40,197 nt of DNA from an uncultured Rhodospirillaceae bacterium (GTDB lineage: Bacteria; Pseudomonadota; Alphaproteobacteria; Rhodospirillales; Magnetospirillaceae), in NCBI GenBank assembly GCA_903899885.1, contig CAIULK010000124.1, positions 1-40,197 on the forward strand, written 5' to 3'. The translations under genes were made by a program, and so were the position numbers. Shown here piece by piece: positions 8,185 to 17,148 of the stretch (position 1 is its first letter; each line of letters starts with the position of its first letter). Below the pieces are notes generated by a model that saw nothing but the letters and a program-made list of their open reading frames with translations, was not told the origin of the DNA and did not search any database.

Positions 8185-8826
8185 ATGGCGATTTCAGATC
8201 CCGTCTTCGCGTGGTTGATGAAGCGCGCCCGCACACCGCAAGACCTGGATGTTCAGGCCTTGGGGCGGATCGTCCTGCACCGGTGCAGCGGCGCTGGCGC
8301 CGCGTGGCGAACCGCCCTGGGGTTGGAGCCGGACGAGCTGTCATCGGTCGTCGGGCGCTTCTTTCCCACGTTGCGGAAGGAATGGGAGCCTGGCGCCTGT
8401 TTCGGCGCGTCGGTCCGTTGGCGGGCTGGGGCGGCCCGGCCCGGATGCTGTTCGCGCACTCTGTTTCTCGATCACGCCCGGGGGCCGTTCAGCATGGGCT
8501 TGCTCGAGCGGGAGGAGGCGGATCTGCGTCGGCTGTTCCTGGGGCACGCCGAACGCCAAGACGTTCTTGCCACCTTGTTCGCGCGGGTCATCGCCCGCGC
8601 CTGCATGGAGCCCGAGCATCTGTGGGTGGCGCTGGGTTTGACGGATCGCGCCGAACTGTCGGCTATCCTGATCCGTCACTTCCGCGCGCTCTACGACCGC
8701 AACAGCGGCAACATGCGCTGGAAACGCTTCTTCTATCGGGTTCTATGCGACGAGGAGAAGATTTGGGCCTGTTCCTCGCCGTCCTGCGCCCTTTGCGCCC
8801 ACCATTCAGACTGTTACGTCGATTGA
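8185..8826 (+). CDS. nifQ: NifQ-family molybdenum delivery protein
   Basis: NifQ carries a Mo-Fe-S cluster and feeds molybdenum to FeMo-cofactor synthesis. 213 aa from ATG at 8185 (GGGGAG upstream). The diagnostic C-terminal cysteine motif C-x4-C-x2-C-x5-C is at residues 196, 201, 204 and 210 (CSSPSCALCAHHSDC). It is preceded by family features: LGLEPDELSSVVGRFFP, ARACMEPEHLWVALGLTDRAELS, a conserved MRWKRFFYR. The middle region (about 70-110) is less typical and slightly longer than in short NifQ proteins. No other nif gene is in the window; dapF follows 52 bp later, so this is an orphan copy beside housekeeping genes. It implies, but does not prove, that the organism fixes nitrogen. Confidence 0.85.
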   Translation: MAISDPVFAWLMKRARTPQDLDVQALGRIVLHRCSGAGAAWRTALGLEPDELSSVVGRFFPTLRKEWEPGACFGASVRWRAGAARPGCCSRTLFLDHARGPFSMGLLEREEADLRRLFLGHAERQDVLATLFARVIARACMEPEHLWVALGLTDRAELSAILIRHFRALYDRNSGNMRWKRFFYRVLCDEEKIWACSSPSCALCAHHSDCYVD

Positions 8827-8878
8827 AAAGATCGAGCCGCCGCTGGACTCCGCCGCCCCTGCGCTTCTATAAACCGGC

Positions 8879-9697
8879 ATGCGATTCAACGGACCCGCTT
8901 TTTGGAAAATGCATGGGCTGGGCAACGACTTCGTCGTGCTCGACGCCCGGACCACGCCGCTTGTCCTGACCCCTGAAACCATCCGGGCCTTGGCCGATCG
9001 TCACACCGGGATCGGCTGCGATCAATTGATCACGTTGACCCCCGGCGAGGGCGGCGAAACCGGGATGAGCATCCACAACGCCGACGGCTCGGAAGTCGGG
9101 GCCTGCGGCAATGCGACCCGTTGCGTCGGCTGGCTGCTGATGGAGGAGGGGGCAAGCGATCACGCATTGATCCGCACCAAGGCCGGGCGGCTGGAGGCAT
9201 GGCGGGCGGGCGATCACCGGGTAACCGTCGATATGGGACCGGCGCGGCTGGACTGGCGCGCGATTCCGGTCGCCGAGGCGGGCGACACCCTGTATCTACC
9301 GGTCGCGGCGGGGCCGTTGTCGGACCCGGTCGGGGTGGGGATGGGCAATCCGCACGCCGTGTTCTTCGTGGATGATGCCGAGGCGGTGGATCTGGCGGCA
9401 CTGGGTCCGGTGATCGAGCATCACCCGTTCTTTCCCGAACGCGTCAATGTCGAGGTGGCGCACATTGTGGACGCGGGCCGCATCCGCATGCGAGTGTGGG
9501 AACGCGGTGCCGGGATCACCCAGGCTTGTGGCACCGGGGCGTGCGCGACACTGGTCGCCGCCGCGCGGCGCGGCTTGACCGGGCGGACGGCGGTGATCGA
9601 ATTGGACGGCGGCAGCCTGGACATTACGTGGCGCGACGATGGTCACGTACGGATGACCGGCGCGGTCGCCGCCCCCTTCGCCGGGCGTTTGCCGTGA
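8879..9697 (+). CDS. dapF: Diaminopimelate epimerase DapF
   Basis: PLP-independent epimerase turning LL- into meso-diaminopimelate for lysine and peptidoglycan. 272 aa. The two catalytic cysteines are Cys76 in GACGNATR and Cys217 in QACGTGAC. Substrate motifs KMHGLGNDFVVLD (N-terminus), MGNPHAVFF and ERGAG are all present. The ATG at 8879 has no strong ribosome site but gives the family-typical MRFNGPAFWKMHGLGND. Its TGA overlaps the GTG start of mtaB (GTGA). The dapF-mtaB-ftsY order is common in alphaproteobacteria. Confidence 0.97.
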   Translation: MRFNGPAFWKMHGLGNDFVVLDARTTPLVLTPETIRALADRHTGIGCDQLITLTPGEGGETGMSIHNADGSEVGACGNATRCVGWLLMEEGASDHALIRTKAGRLEAWRAGDHRVTVDMGPARLDWRAIPVAEAGDTLYLPVAAGPLSDPVGVGMGNPHAVFFVDDAEAVDLAALGPVIEHHPFFPERVNVEVAHIVDAGRIRMRVWERGAGITQACGTGACATLVAAARRGLTGRTAVIELDGGSLDITWRDDGHVRMTGAVAAPFAGRLP

Positions 9698-10920
9698 GTG
9701 GAACCGTGGTCAATTTCGGCTGCCGCCTGAACGGCGCCGAGGCCGAGGCGATGCGCGTGCATGGCGGGGCCGGAGGCGACACGGTGATCGTCAACACCTG
9801 TGCCGTTACCGCCGAGGCCGAGCGTCAGGCCCGTCAAGCCATCCGCCGCTTGCGCCGCGAACGCCCGAATGCCCGGATCGTGGTCACTGGCTGTGCCGCC
9901 CAGATCAATCCCGATCGCTTCGCCGCGATGCCCGAGGTCGATCACGTTCTGGGCAATACGGAAAAGCTGGTGCCTGGCGCCTTCGCGGGACCCTTGCCGG
10001 TCCGTGTCGCGGTCTCCGATTTGACGGCGTTAAGCGAATCGGCGCCGATGCCGGTGGCCGGGTTCGAGGGGCGCAGCCGCGCCTTCGTCGAGATTCAACA
10101 AGGCTGCGATCATCGCTGCACCTATTGTGTCATCCCGTTCGGGCGGGGTCCCAACCGGTCGGTGGCGCCCGAGCGGGTGATCGCCCAAATCCGCACCCTG
10201 GTGGACGAGGGCTACGCCGAGGTGATTCTGACCGGGGTCGATCTCACCTCGTATCACGGCGGGTTGGGGCCGTTGGTTCGCCGCATTCTGGCCGAGGTGG
10301 GCGATCTGGCCCGTCTGCGCCTGTCGTCGGTGGATCCGGCGGCGGTGGACGATGTTCTGCTGGACGTGCTGGCGGATGACCAACGTCTGATGCCGCATCT
10401 GCATCTGTCGGCCCAGGCGGGCGACGATTTGATCTTGAAACGGATGGCGCGGCGCCACACCCGCGCCGACATTATCGCCTTGGCCGGGCGTTTGCGCGGC
10501 TTGCGCCCCGGCCTGACGTTGGGCGCCGATCTGATCGCCGGTTTTCCGACCGAGGACGAGGCGATGTTCCAACGCAGTCTGGATTTGATTGACGAGGCGG
10601 GGCTGACCCATCTGCATGTCTTCCGCTTTTCGCCCCGGCCCGGCACTCCGGCCGCCAAGATGCCGCCCGTGCCCAAACCCCAGGTCAAGGACCGCGCCGC
10701 CCGCTTGCGCGCCAAGGCCGATACCGCGATGGACGCGCTGCTTGAGCGCCGGATCGGCAAATCCGTGCGGGTTCTGGTCGAGCGCGATCATCAAGGCCAT
10801 TGCGAGCACGCGCTGCCGGTGCGTCTGACCACCCCGGTGCCGCCGGGCGTTCTGCTCACTGCCCGCGTTTTGGCCCGCGCCGCCGCCACCCTGATCGCCC
10901 GAGAGGTTGATGATGATTGA
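9694..10920 (+). CDS. mtaB: tRNA ms2t6A37 methylthiotransferase MtaB
   Basis: Radical-SAM enzyme that converts t6A37 to ms2t6A37 in ANN-decoding tRNAs. 408 aa. The N-terminal cluster domain has Cys10 (FGCRLNGAE), Cys36 (NTCAVT) and Cys67 (TGCAAQ); the SAM cluster cysteines are 138, 142 and 145 (CDHRCTYC). The radical-SAM barrel includes VILTGVDLTSYH and FPTEDEAMF, and a TRAM-like RNA-binding tail ends the protein. MtaB is preferred over MiaB/RimO by the FGCRLN and CVIPFGRG motifs. The GTG start at 9694 overlaps the dapF stop; the frame stays open upstream only inside dapF. It overlaps ftsY by 8 bp. Confidence 0.95.
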   Translation: MSGTVVNFGCRLNGAEAEAMRVHGGAGGDTVIVNTCAVTAEAERQARQAIRRLRRERPNARIVVTGCAAQINPDRFAAMPEVDHVLGNTEKLVPGAFAGPLPVRVAVSDLTALSESAPMPVAGFEGRSRAFVEIQQGCDHRCTYCVIPFGRGPNRSVAPERVIAQIRTLVDEGYAEVILTGVDLTSYHGGLGPLVRRILAEVGDLARLRLSSVDPAAVDDVLLDVLADDQRLMPHLHLSAQAGDDLILKRMARRHTRADIIALAGRLRGLRPGLTLGADLIAGFPTEDEAMFQRSLDLIDEAGLTHLHVFRFSPRPGTPAAKMPPVPKPQVKDRAARLRAKADTAMDALLERRIGKSVRVLVERDHQGHCEHALPVRLTTPVPPGVLLTARVLARAAATLIAREVDDD

Positions 10921-11821
10921 TTGGCTGAAAAAGGGGTTGGCCCGCTCGACCTCGCGCCTTGCCGGGGGATTGAGCGATTTGTTCGCCAAGCGCCGTCTGG
11001 ACGAGGCGGCGCTCGACGAGCTGGAGGATCTGCTGATCGGCGCCGATCTGGGGGTGGCCGCCGCCGCCCGGGTGCGGGATCGCCTCGGCAAACAGCGTCT
11101 GGGCCAAGATGTCGGGGCCGACGAGGTCAAGCAGCTGCTGGCCGAGGTGATCGCCCAGCCGCTGACCGCCGTCGCCAAACCCTTGACCGTCGATCCGGCG
11201 AACAAGCCGCATGTCGTTCTGGTGGTCGGCGTCAACGGATCGGGCAAGACCACGACGATCGGCAAGCTGGCCAAGCGCTTCAAGGATCAGGGTCTGTCGG
11301 TGACCTTGGCGGCGGGCGATACCTTTCGCGCCGCCGCGGTCGAGCAGTTGCAGGTGTGGGGTCAACGCACCGGCTGCCCGGTGATCGCGCGCGAAACCGG
11401 CGCCGACGCCGCCGGTCTGGCCTTCGACGCGATCCTTGAGTCGAAAACGCGCGGCGACGATCTGTTGTTCATCGACACCGCCGGGCGGCTGCAAAACAAA
11501 ACCGATCTGATGGAAGAGTTGCGCAAGGTGCTGCGCGTCATCAAGAAGCAGGACGACACCGCCCCGCACGATGTGCTGCTGGTGCTGGACGCCACCGTCG
11601 GCCAAAACGCCCATTCCCAGGTCAAGGCCTTCAAGGAAATGGTCGAGGTGACCGGCTTGGTCCTGACCAAACTGGACGGCACCGCCAAGGGCGGCGTGCT
11701 GGTCGCCTTGGCCGAAAGCTTCGGCCTGCCGGTGCATGCGATCGGTGTGGGCGAACAGGCCGAGGATCTGCGGGAATTCGACGCGACCGAATTCGCGCGG
11801 TCGTTGGTGGGGTTGGGGTAG
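10913..11821 (+). CDS. ftsY: Signal recognition particle receptor FtsY
   Basis: SRP-family GTPase docking ribosome-SRP complexes at the inner membrane. 302 aa, the short form without the long acidic A domain. The NG domain is complete: G1 GVNGSGKTTTIGKLA, DTFRAAAVEQL, G3 DTAGRLQNK, G4 TKLDGTAKGG and the closing GVGEQAEDLREF. Three tandem possible starts exist (TTG 10907, ATG 10910, ATG 10913); spacing from GAGAGG at 10901-10906 favours 10913, with 10910 next. The gene for its RNA partner, ffs, is in the same window at 15298. Convergent with the PIN gene, 10 bp apart. Confidence 0.96.
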   Translation: MIDWLKKGLARSTSRLAGGLSDLFAKRRLDEAALDELEDLLIGADLGVAAAARVRDRLGKQRLGQDVGADEVKQLLAEVIAQPLTAVAKPLTVDPANKPHVVLVVGVNGSGKTTTIGKLAKRFKDQGLSVTLAAGDTFRAAAVEQLQVWGQRTGCPVIARETGADAAGLAFDAILESKTRGDDLLFIDTAGRLQNKTDLMEELRKVLRVIKKQDDTAPHDVLLVLDATVGQNAHSQVKAFKEMVEVTGLVLTKLDGTAKGGVLVALAESFGLPVHAIGVGEQAEDLREFDATEFARSLVGLG

Positions 11822-11831
11822 AGCGTCGAGC

Positions 11832-12305
11832 TCAGATGTCGAGTCGGCCCTGCGGGTCTTCGGGCGGTAGGGGAATTTCCCAACTGCTTACGGCGGTTAT
11901 TCCGGCTCTTTTTGCCAGTTTGATGACGCTCTGGTCGTCGGTGTAGATGGTCGTAGCCCGGTCGATGGCGCCGATGGCGACGATCTGCCGGTCAATCTTC
12001 ACTTTCTGCCAGGGAGCGCCGCTGGTGGATTTTTTGTTGCCGCCGCCGCCGATGGCCGCAGCCGTCATCGCCGCAACCTCGATAGCCGCGAGGTAGTTCG
12101 GCCCCGCCGGTCCAGCATGAACCAAGATCTCGCCAACCACCGGGGTTGGAATTCCAATGGTCTCCCGTTGTTGGGACAGCGTGGAAATCAGGTGTTCGAC
12201 GCGGTCCCTGGCGCGGAGGAGTGATTGCCCCGTTGCCGGATCGCCTGGGATGTCGACACTGGGGTCGAGCAGCAGAAGCAGGAAGTTGGCGTCGAAGATC
12301 ACCAT
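11832..12305 (-). CDS. PIN-domain protein (putative VapC-like ribonuclease)
   Basis: 157 aa with the PIN fold pattern of acidic metal-binding residues: Asp5 (MVIFDANFLLLLLDPS), Glu59 (PTPVVGEILV), Asp105 (KVKIDRQIVAIGAI) and Asp123/Asp124 (IYTDDQSV). PIN proteins are usually Mg-dependent RNases, and many are toxins of VapBC pairs. This one has an unusually long insertion of about 40 residues after the Glu helix, including a Gly/Ser/Lys stretch (IGGGGNKKSTSG). Its ATG overlaps the stop of the upstream 244-aa gene by one base (TGATG), so translation is coupled. The partner is far too large for a classic VapB antitoxin, so a toxin role is inference only. Confidence 0.8.
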   Translation of the reverse strand: MVIFDANFLLLLLDPSVDIPGDPATGQSLLRARDRVEHLISTLSQQRETIGIPTPVVGEILVHAGPAGPNYLAAIEVAAMTAAAIGGGGNKKSTSGAPWQKVKIDRQIVAIGAIDRATTIYTDDQSVIKLAKRAGITAVSSWEIPLPPEDPQGRLDI

Positions 12306-13039
12306 CAGTGGACGCTATCCTCGCCGTCGCGAAGGCCCCGCAGCGTCGCCAACGGGTGTTCGACGTCGCGCCAGCCATTGCCGTGGATGCCGCGCAGCCG
12401 GGCGACCACGGTATCCAATGGGGCGTCGTCCAGAACCTCGAAATCGCCAATGGTAAACTTGACCAACGTCCATGCGCCGCTGATTTCGCGCCGCCAACGG
12501 CCCATGCCATGCACCCGAATGGGAGTCTCGAACAGGTGGGGAGCGATGGCGCGGCTCCCGGCACAATTATGGACGAGCGGCGATGGCCCCAACTCTTGCA
12601 GAAAGATCGATACCGTTTCGGCGAGCCCGCCGACCTTGACCGGGATGCCGTCGAAGCTGCCCTGCTGGGCGAATGCGCCGTAATCAACCGGCTTGGGCCG
12701 GTCCTTGCCGGGGAATTGGATAATGACGGACGTCTGGCCGGTCATGAGCGCCCCGATGGCATTGTCGTTCGCCAACATATCGTCGAGTCGACTGAATGCC
12801 TTGATCGCGTCGGCGGGACCATTCCCCTCACGCAGCGCGGTCAGACGAGCATGAACCTTGGGCTGGTCCATCTCATCGATACGATGAACTAATTCGACGC
12901 TGCCGGGATCCAGGCGCACGAAATGGACGCCCTGCTCGTTGCCGAGAAGCGATGCCAGTTGCGCCATATACTCCGCCAGACGAGCCATCGGGATGGTATC
13001 CGGCCGGAAGGCGTCAATCTTGAACCGTAGTTCGTCCAC
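12305..13039 (-). CDS. Conserved-looking protein of unknown function, partner of PIN protein
   Basis: I recognise no named family. 244 aa from GTG at 13039, preceded by GGAGG at 6-bp spacing; the frame upstream of this has no ribosome site. It is soluble, with no signal peptide or TM. The N-terminal half looks mixed alpha/beta (FRPDTIPMARLAEYMAQLASLLG, VHFVRLDPGSVELVHRID), with a linker containing IIQFPGKDRPKP. The C-terminal half has QQGSFDGIPVKVGG, IRVHGMGRWRREISGAW and FTIGDFEVLDDAPLDTVVARLRGIHGNGW. The last segments are rich in Trp/Gly and read like a small beta-barrel or nucleic-acid-binding module. Translationally coupled to the PIN gene, so the two probably act together. A perfect -10 TATAAT is at 13067-13062. 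Confidence 0.75.
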   Translation of the reverse strand: MDELRFKIDAFRPDTIPMARLAEYMAQLASLLGNEQGVHFVRLDPGSVELVHRIDEMDQPKVHARLTALREGNGPADAIKAFSRLDDMLANDNAIGALMTGQTSVIIQFPGKDRPKPVDYGAFAQQGSFDGIPVKVGGLAETVSIFLQELGPSPLVHNCAGSRAIAPHLFETPIRVHGMGRWRREISGAWTLVKFTIGDFEVLDDAPLDTVVARLRGIHGNGWRDVEHPLATLRGLRDGEDSVH

Positions 13040-13061
13040 GGCGAGCCTCCATCGGTTTATG

Positions 13062-13067
13062 ATTATA
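13062..13067 (-). promoter_or_regulatory. -10 element of the PIN unit
   Basis: TATAAT on the minus strand (13067-13062), 23 bp upstream of the GTG start of the 244-aa gene. No good -35 was found 16-18 bp further upstream, so the promoter may be weak or regulated. Confidence 0.4.
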
Positions 13068-13116
13068 TGGGAGCGGCGGACGCGTCCATCACGAACTGCC
13101 GATCCGCGATCATATC

Positions 13117-13157
13117 CCCCTGCCCACAGGGGTGTTTTTTTACCCCCCGGCGGGGGT
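13117..13157 (+). terminator. Hairpin with T-run followed by a second hairpin
   Basis: CCCCTG (13117-13122) pairs with CAGGGG (13127-13132) over a CCCA loop and is followed by TGTTTTTTT. A second stem ACCCCC/GGGGGT follows at 13142-13157. The GGGGT of the first can instead pair with the ACCCC of the second. It lies upstream of the likely acs start site, so it more probably stops read-through toward acs than attenuates it. Confidence 0.4.
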
Positions 13158-13185
13158 TGTATCCTGTCATCGAGTTGACCATAAT
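13157..13185 (+). promoter_or_regulatory. Possible promoter of acs
   Basis: TTGTAT (13157-13162), 17 bp, then CATAAT (13180-13185). The -10 is good (5/6), the -35 poor (3/6), as expected if an activator is needed. A start near 13192 would leave a leader of about 80 nt. Confidence 0.35.
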
Positions 13186-13270
13186 CCCCAGTGGAGAGGA
13201 GCGTTAAAACACATCTCCCGCCCCGCCGGGCGCGACAACAACCGACTTTTTGACCGGGAGACTTCCGCCC

Positions 13271-15205
<1,935 letters not shown>

Positions 15206-15225
15206 TCTTATCTTGATGCCGTAAC

Positions 15226-15263
15226 GAAAGCCCGCCGGAACAAACCCGGCGGGCTTTTTGTTT
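15226..15263 (+). terminator. Rho-independent terminator of acs
   Basis: GCCCGCCGG and CCGGCGGGC pair over a short AACAAAC loop; flanking A and T runs (TTTTTGTTT) complete it. It starts 20 bp after the acs stop. Confidence 0.9.
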
Positions 15264-15297
15264 CTTGCAATCGAACGCGCATCCCGATATAGCCCCG

Positions 15298-15399
15298 CCT
15301 GGGAGGCCGGCGGCGGGCGGACCTGTCGCCAACCCGGTCAGGTCCGGAAGGAAGCAGCCGTAACGATTTCCGGTCCGGGTCGCTGTCCGGTCTCCCACC
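15298..15399 (+). ncRNA. ffs: SRP RNA (4.5S)
   Basis: Contains the conserved domain IV loop of bacterial SRP RNA (GGTCAGGTCCGGAAGGAAGC at about 15336-15355). The ends pair as TGGGAGGCCGG with CCGGTCTCCCA, giving a hairpin of about 100 nt. The Ffh-binding GGAA and GCAG internal loops are intact. The gene lies directly after the acs terminator. Confidence 0.95.
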
Positions 15400-15637
15400 T
15401 ATAAATAATGCCCCTCGCCGGGCGCGGGCGTCCGCCCGCTTGGCCGCCGCCTCAATGGCGGCTGGGTTGGCTCCCGGTAAATCCGAGAAGCTCGTCGACA
15501 CCCCAAAAACGGAATTTAATCTGTCCTTTACCGCGATCGCTTAAACAATAGCGTCAGCAGCCCACTTTGGTAGTTGACGGCGCTGGGGCGAGGGGCCACC
15601 TTCGTTGCAGCCGAGAAATGATCGGGAGCGAGGGACC
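15400..15637. other. Intergenic region between ffs and the J-domain gene
   Basis: No convincing gene. The minus strand is open here (start near 15501, MSTSFSDLPGANPAAI...) but runs antisense through ffs. A GC-rich inverted segment (GCCGCC...GGCGGC, about 15441-15463) follows ffs without a T-run. The last 100 bp presumably hold the promoter of the chemotaxis-linked operon, but no clear -35/-10 pair stands out. Confidence 0.5.
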
Positions 15638-16390
15638 ATGGACACCAGCGGCGGCGGCGTCGCGGATGAGGATGAGACCGTGTCGTCCGGGGTGTCATCC
15701 CCGCCCGAGACCGGAACCATCAAGCATTCCTACACCATTTCGTGCGCCAGCGCGTTTCGCGACGCGGTCGATCAACTGGCGCGGCGGCGCCGTGTCAATG
15801 TCGGCGATATCGCGCGTTCGGTGCTGCTGGTGGTGCCGGCCGAGGTGATCGCCGCTCAGGCCGATCCCGGCGAACCGGCGGCCGAGGATCGTGAAACCGT
15901 CATCTTGAAATCCGGTCCGGCCCAGGGGCGTCCGTGGCGGCGCAAACCCCGGCTTCAGGTTCGCATGTCGCCCGGTTTCGAGGTGACCTTTATCCGCAAG
16001 GCCCTGGCGGTCGCCTTGGCGATGGACCGGGGCGAGGTTCGCATCAATCTGGATGACCCGAATCGCCCGGCCGCCGCGCCGGAAGCGCCTCCCCCGCCGC
16101 CGCCGCCCCTCGAGTCCAGCCGGGCGCTGGAGGCGGTCAACGAGGAAATCGAGCGGATGAAGGTGGTGATCAACGTCTTGGCGTTCGATCCCCTGCCCAA
16201 CGGCGTCACCTCGCGGGCCGAGGCGCTGCATGTTCTGGGCTTCGCGCCCAGTGCCTATCCCGACCACCGCGCCGTGCGCGCCCGTTTCCGGATGCTGGCG
16301 ACGATCCATCACCCCGATTCCCGTTATGGCAGCCACCATCGGATGAGCCAGCTCAACCAAGCGATGGAAGTCTTGCGCCATGCTTTCTAA
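15638..16390 (+). CDS. J-domain protein of the chemotaxis cluster
   Basis: 250 aa from ATG at 15638 (GAGGG upstream). The C-terminal 65 residues form a J domain: VTSRAEALHVLGFAPSAYPDHR, then the HPD motif at 225-227 (IHHPDSRYG) and the last helix QLNQAMEVLRHAF. The N-terminal 130 residues hold a ribbon-helix-helix-like or small alpha/beta region (FRDAVDQLARRRRVNVGDIARSVLLVV) and a basic strand-rich stretch (RPWRRKPRLQVRMSPGFEVTFIRKAL). A poly-Pro linker (APPPPPPPL) joins the two. J domains stimulate DnaK; its client is unknown. It overlaps the ChpT-like gene by 11 bp and precedes cheA, suggesting a role in assembling or controlling the chemotaxis machinery (inference). Confidence 0.8.
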   Translation: MDTSGGGVADEDETVSSGVSSPPETGTIKHSYTISCASAFRDAVDQLARRRRVNVGDIARSVLLVVPAEVIAAQADPGEPAAEDRETVILKSGPAQGRPWRRKPRLQVRMSPGFEVTFIRKALAVALAMDRGEVRINLDDPNRPAAAPEAPPPPPPPLESSRALEAVNEEIERMKVVINVLAFDPLPNGVTSRAEALHVLGFAPSAYPDHRAVRARFRMLATIHHPDSRYGSHHRMSQLNQAMEVLRHAF

Positions 16391-16997
16391 GGGGATGGAC
16401 GACGGCTGGGACATGGCCGAACTGCTGTGCGCCCGTTTGTGCCACGATTTGTCGGGCGCCATCGGCGTTGCCGCCGCCGGGGCCGAACTGCTGGAAGACG
16501 GACCGTATGACAAGGACACCGCGCGGCTGGTGGTGACCAGCTGCGCCGGGGCGACCGCCCGCCTGAAATTCCTTCGCGCCGCTTTTTCGCCCGCCTCGCG
16601 GCCGCAATCGGCGGGCGCGGTCGAGGATCTGGCGCGGGCCTATCTCGATGCGGTATCGCAGGGATTGGTCCTTGATTGGCGGGTCGAGGACGTGCCGCTG
16701 GCCGCCGATCAGGCCCGTTTGCTGTTGAACATGATTTTGCTGGCGCGCGACGCGCTGCCGCGCGGCGGCACCGTCGCCGTCACCTGGAACGAGAGCACCG
16801 GCACCCGCCGGGTGGCGGCGATGGGAACACCCGCCGTCCTGCCCGAGGAGGCCCACGCACCGCTGTTTCACGGCACCAAACCCGAGGGGCCGCGTGCCGC
16901 CCAGGCGCTGTTGACCCGCAACCTGGCCTTGCGGACCGGCGCCACGTTGGCGGCCAGCCTGGAAAACGGGCTGCTGGCCTTGATCGTCACATCCTGA
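16380..16997 (+). CDS. ChpT-like histidine phosphotransferase
   Basis: 205 aa resembling the DHp-plus-degenerate-ATPase fold of Caulobacter ChpT. The phosphorylatable His22 sits in ELLCARLCHDLSGAIGVAAAGAELL, the family signature. The C-terminal part (DQARLLLNMILLARDALPRGGTVAVTW) retains the Bergerat fold outline without ATP-binding G boxes, as in ChpT. In Caulobacter ChpT relays phosphate from CckA to CtrA and CpdR; whether this copy serves that relay or the adjacent CheA is open. Start ATG at 16380 overlaps the J-domain gene; ATG 16395 is a possible alternative, but its AAGGGG is too close. A 151-bp gap separates it from cheA. Confidence 0.8.
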   Translation: MLSKGMDDGWDMAELLCARLCHDLSGAIGVAAAGAELLEDGPYDKDTARLVVTSCAGATARLKFLRAAFSPASRPQSAGAVEDLARAYLDAVSQGLVLDWRVEDVPLAADQARLLLNMILLARDALPRGGTVAVTWNESTGTRRVAAMGTPAVLPEEAHAPLFHGTKPEGPRAAQALLTRNLALRTGATLAASLENGLLALIVTS

Positions 16998-17148
16998 GTG
17001 CAAGATTCGACATGAAGCAGCCGGTTGCCGTCGCTGTGAGTCCTTCTAAACAAAATTCAGGCATGTTATGACTTTCCGGTAAGGCCTTGCGGGCAACCAA
17101 GGCAGGGCAAGCGGCGCCCGGGGCGTCGAGCAGGGGGTTGGAGGCGAC

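Noticed and set aside
15208-15501. 97-codon minus-strand frame over ffs (MSTSFSDLPGAN...)
   Set aside because: The first 33 codons look plausible, but the rest is antisense to SRP RNA and the acs terminator.
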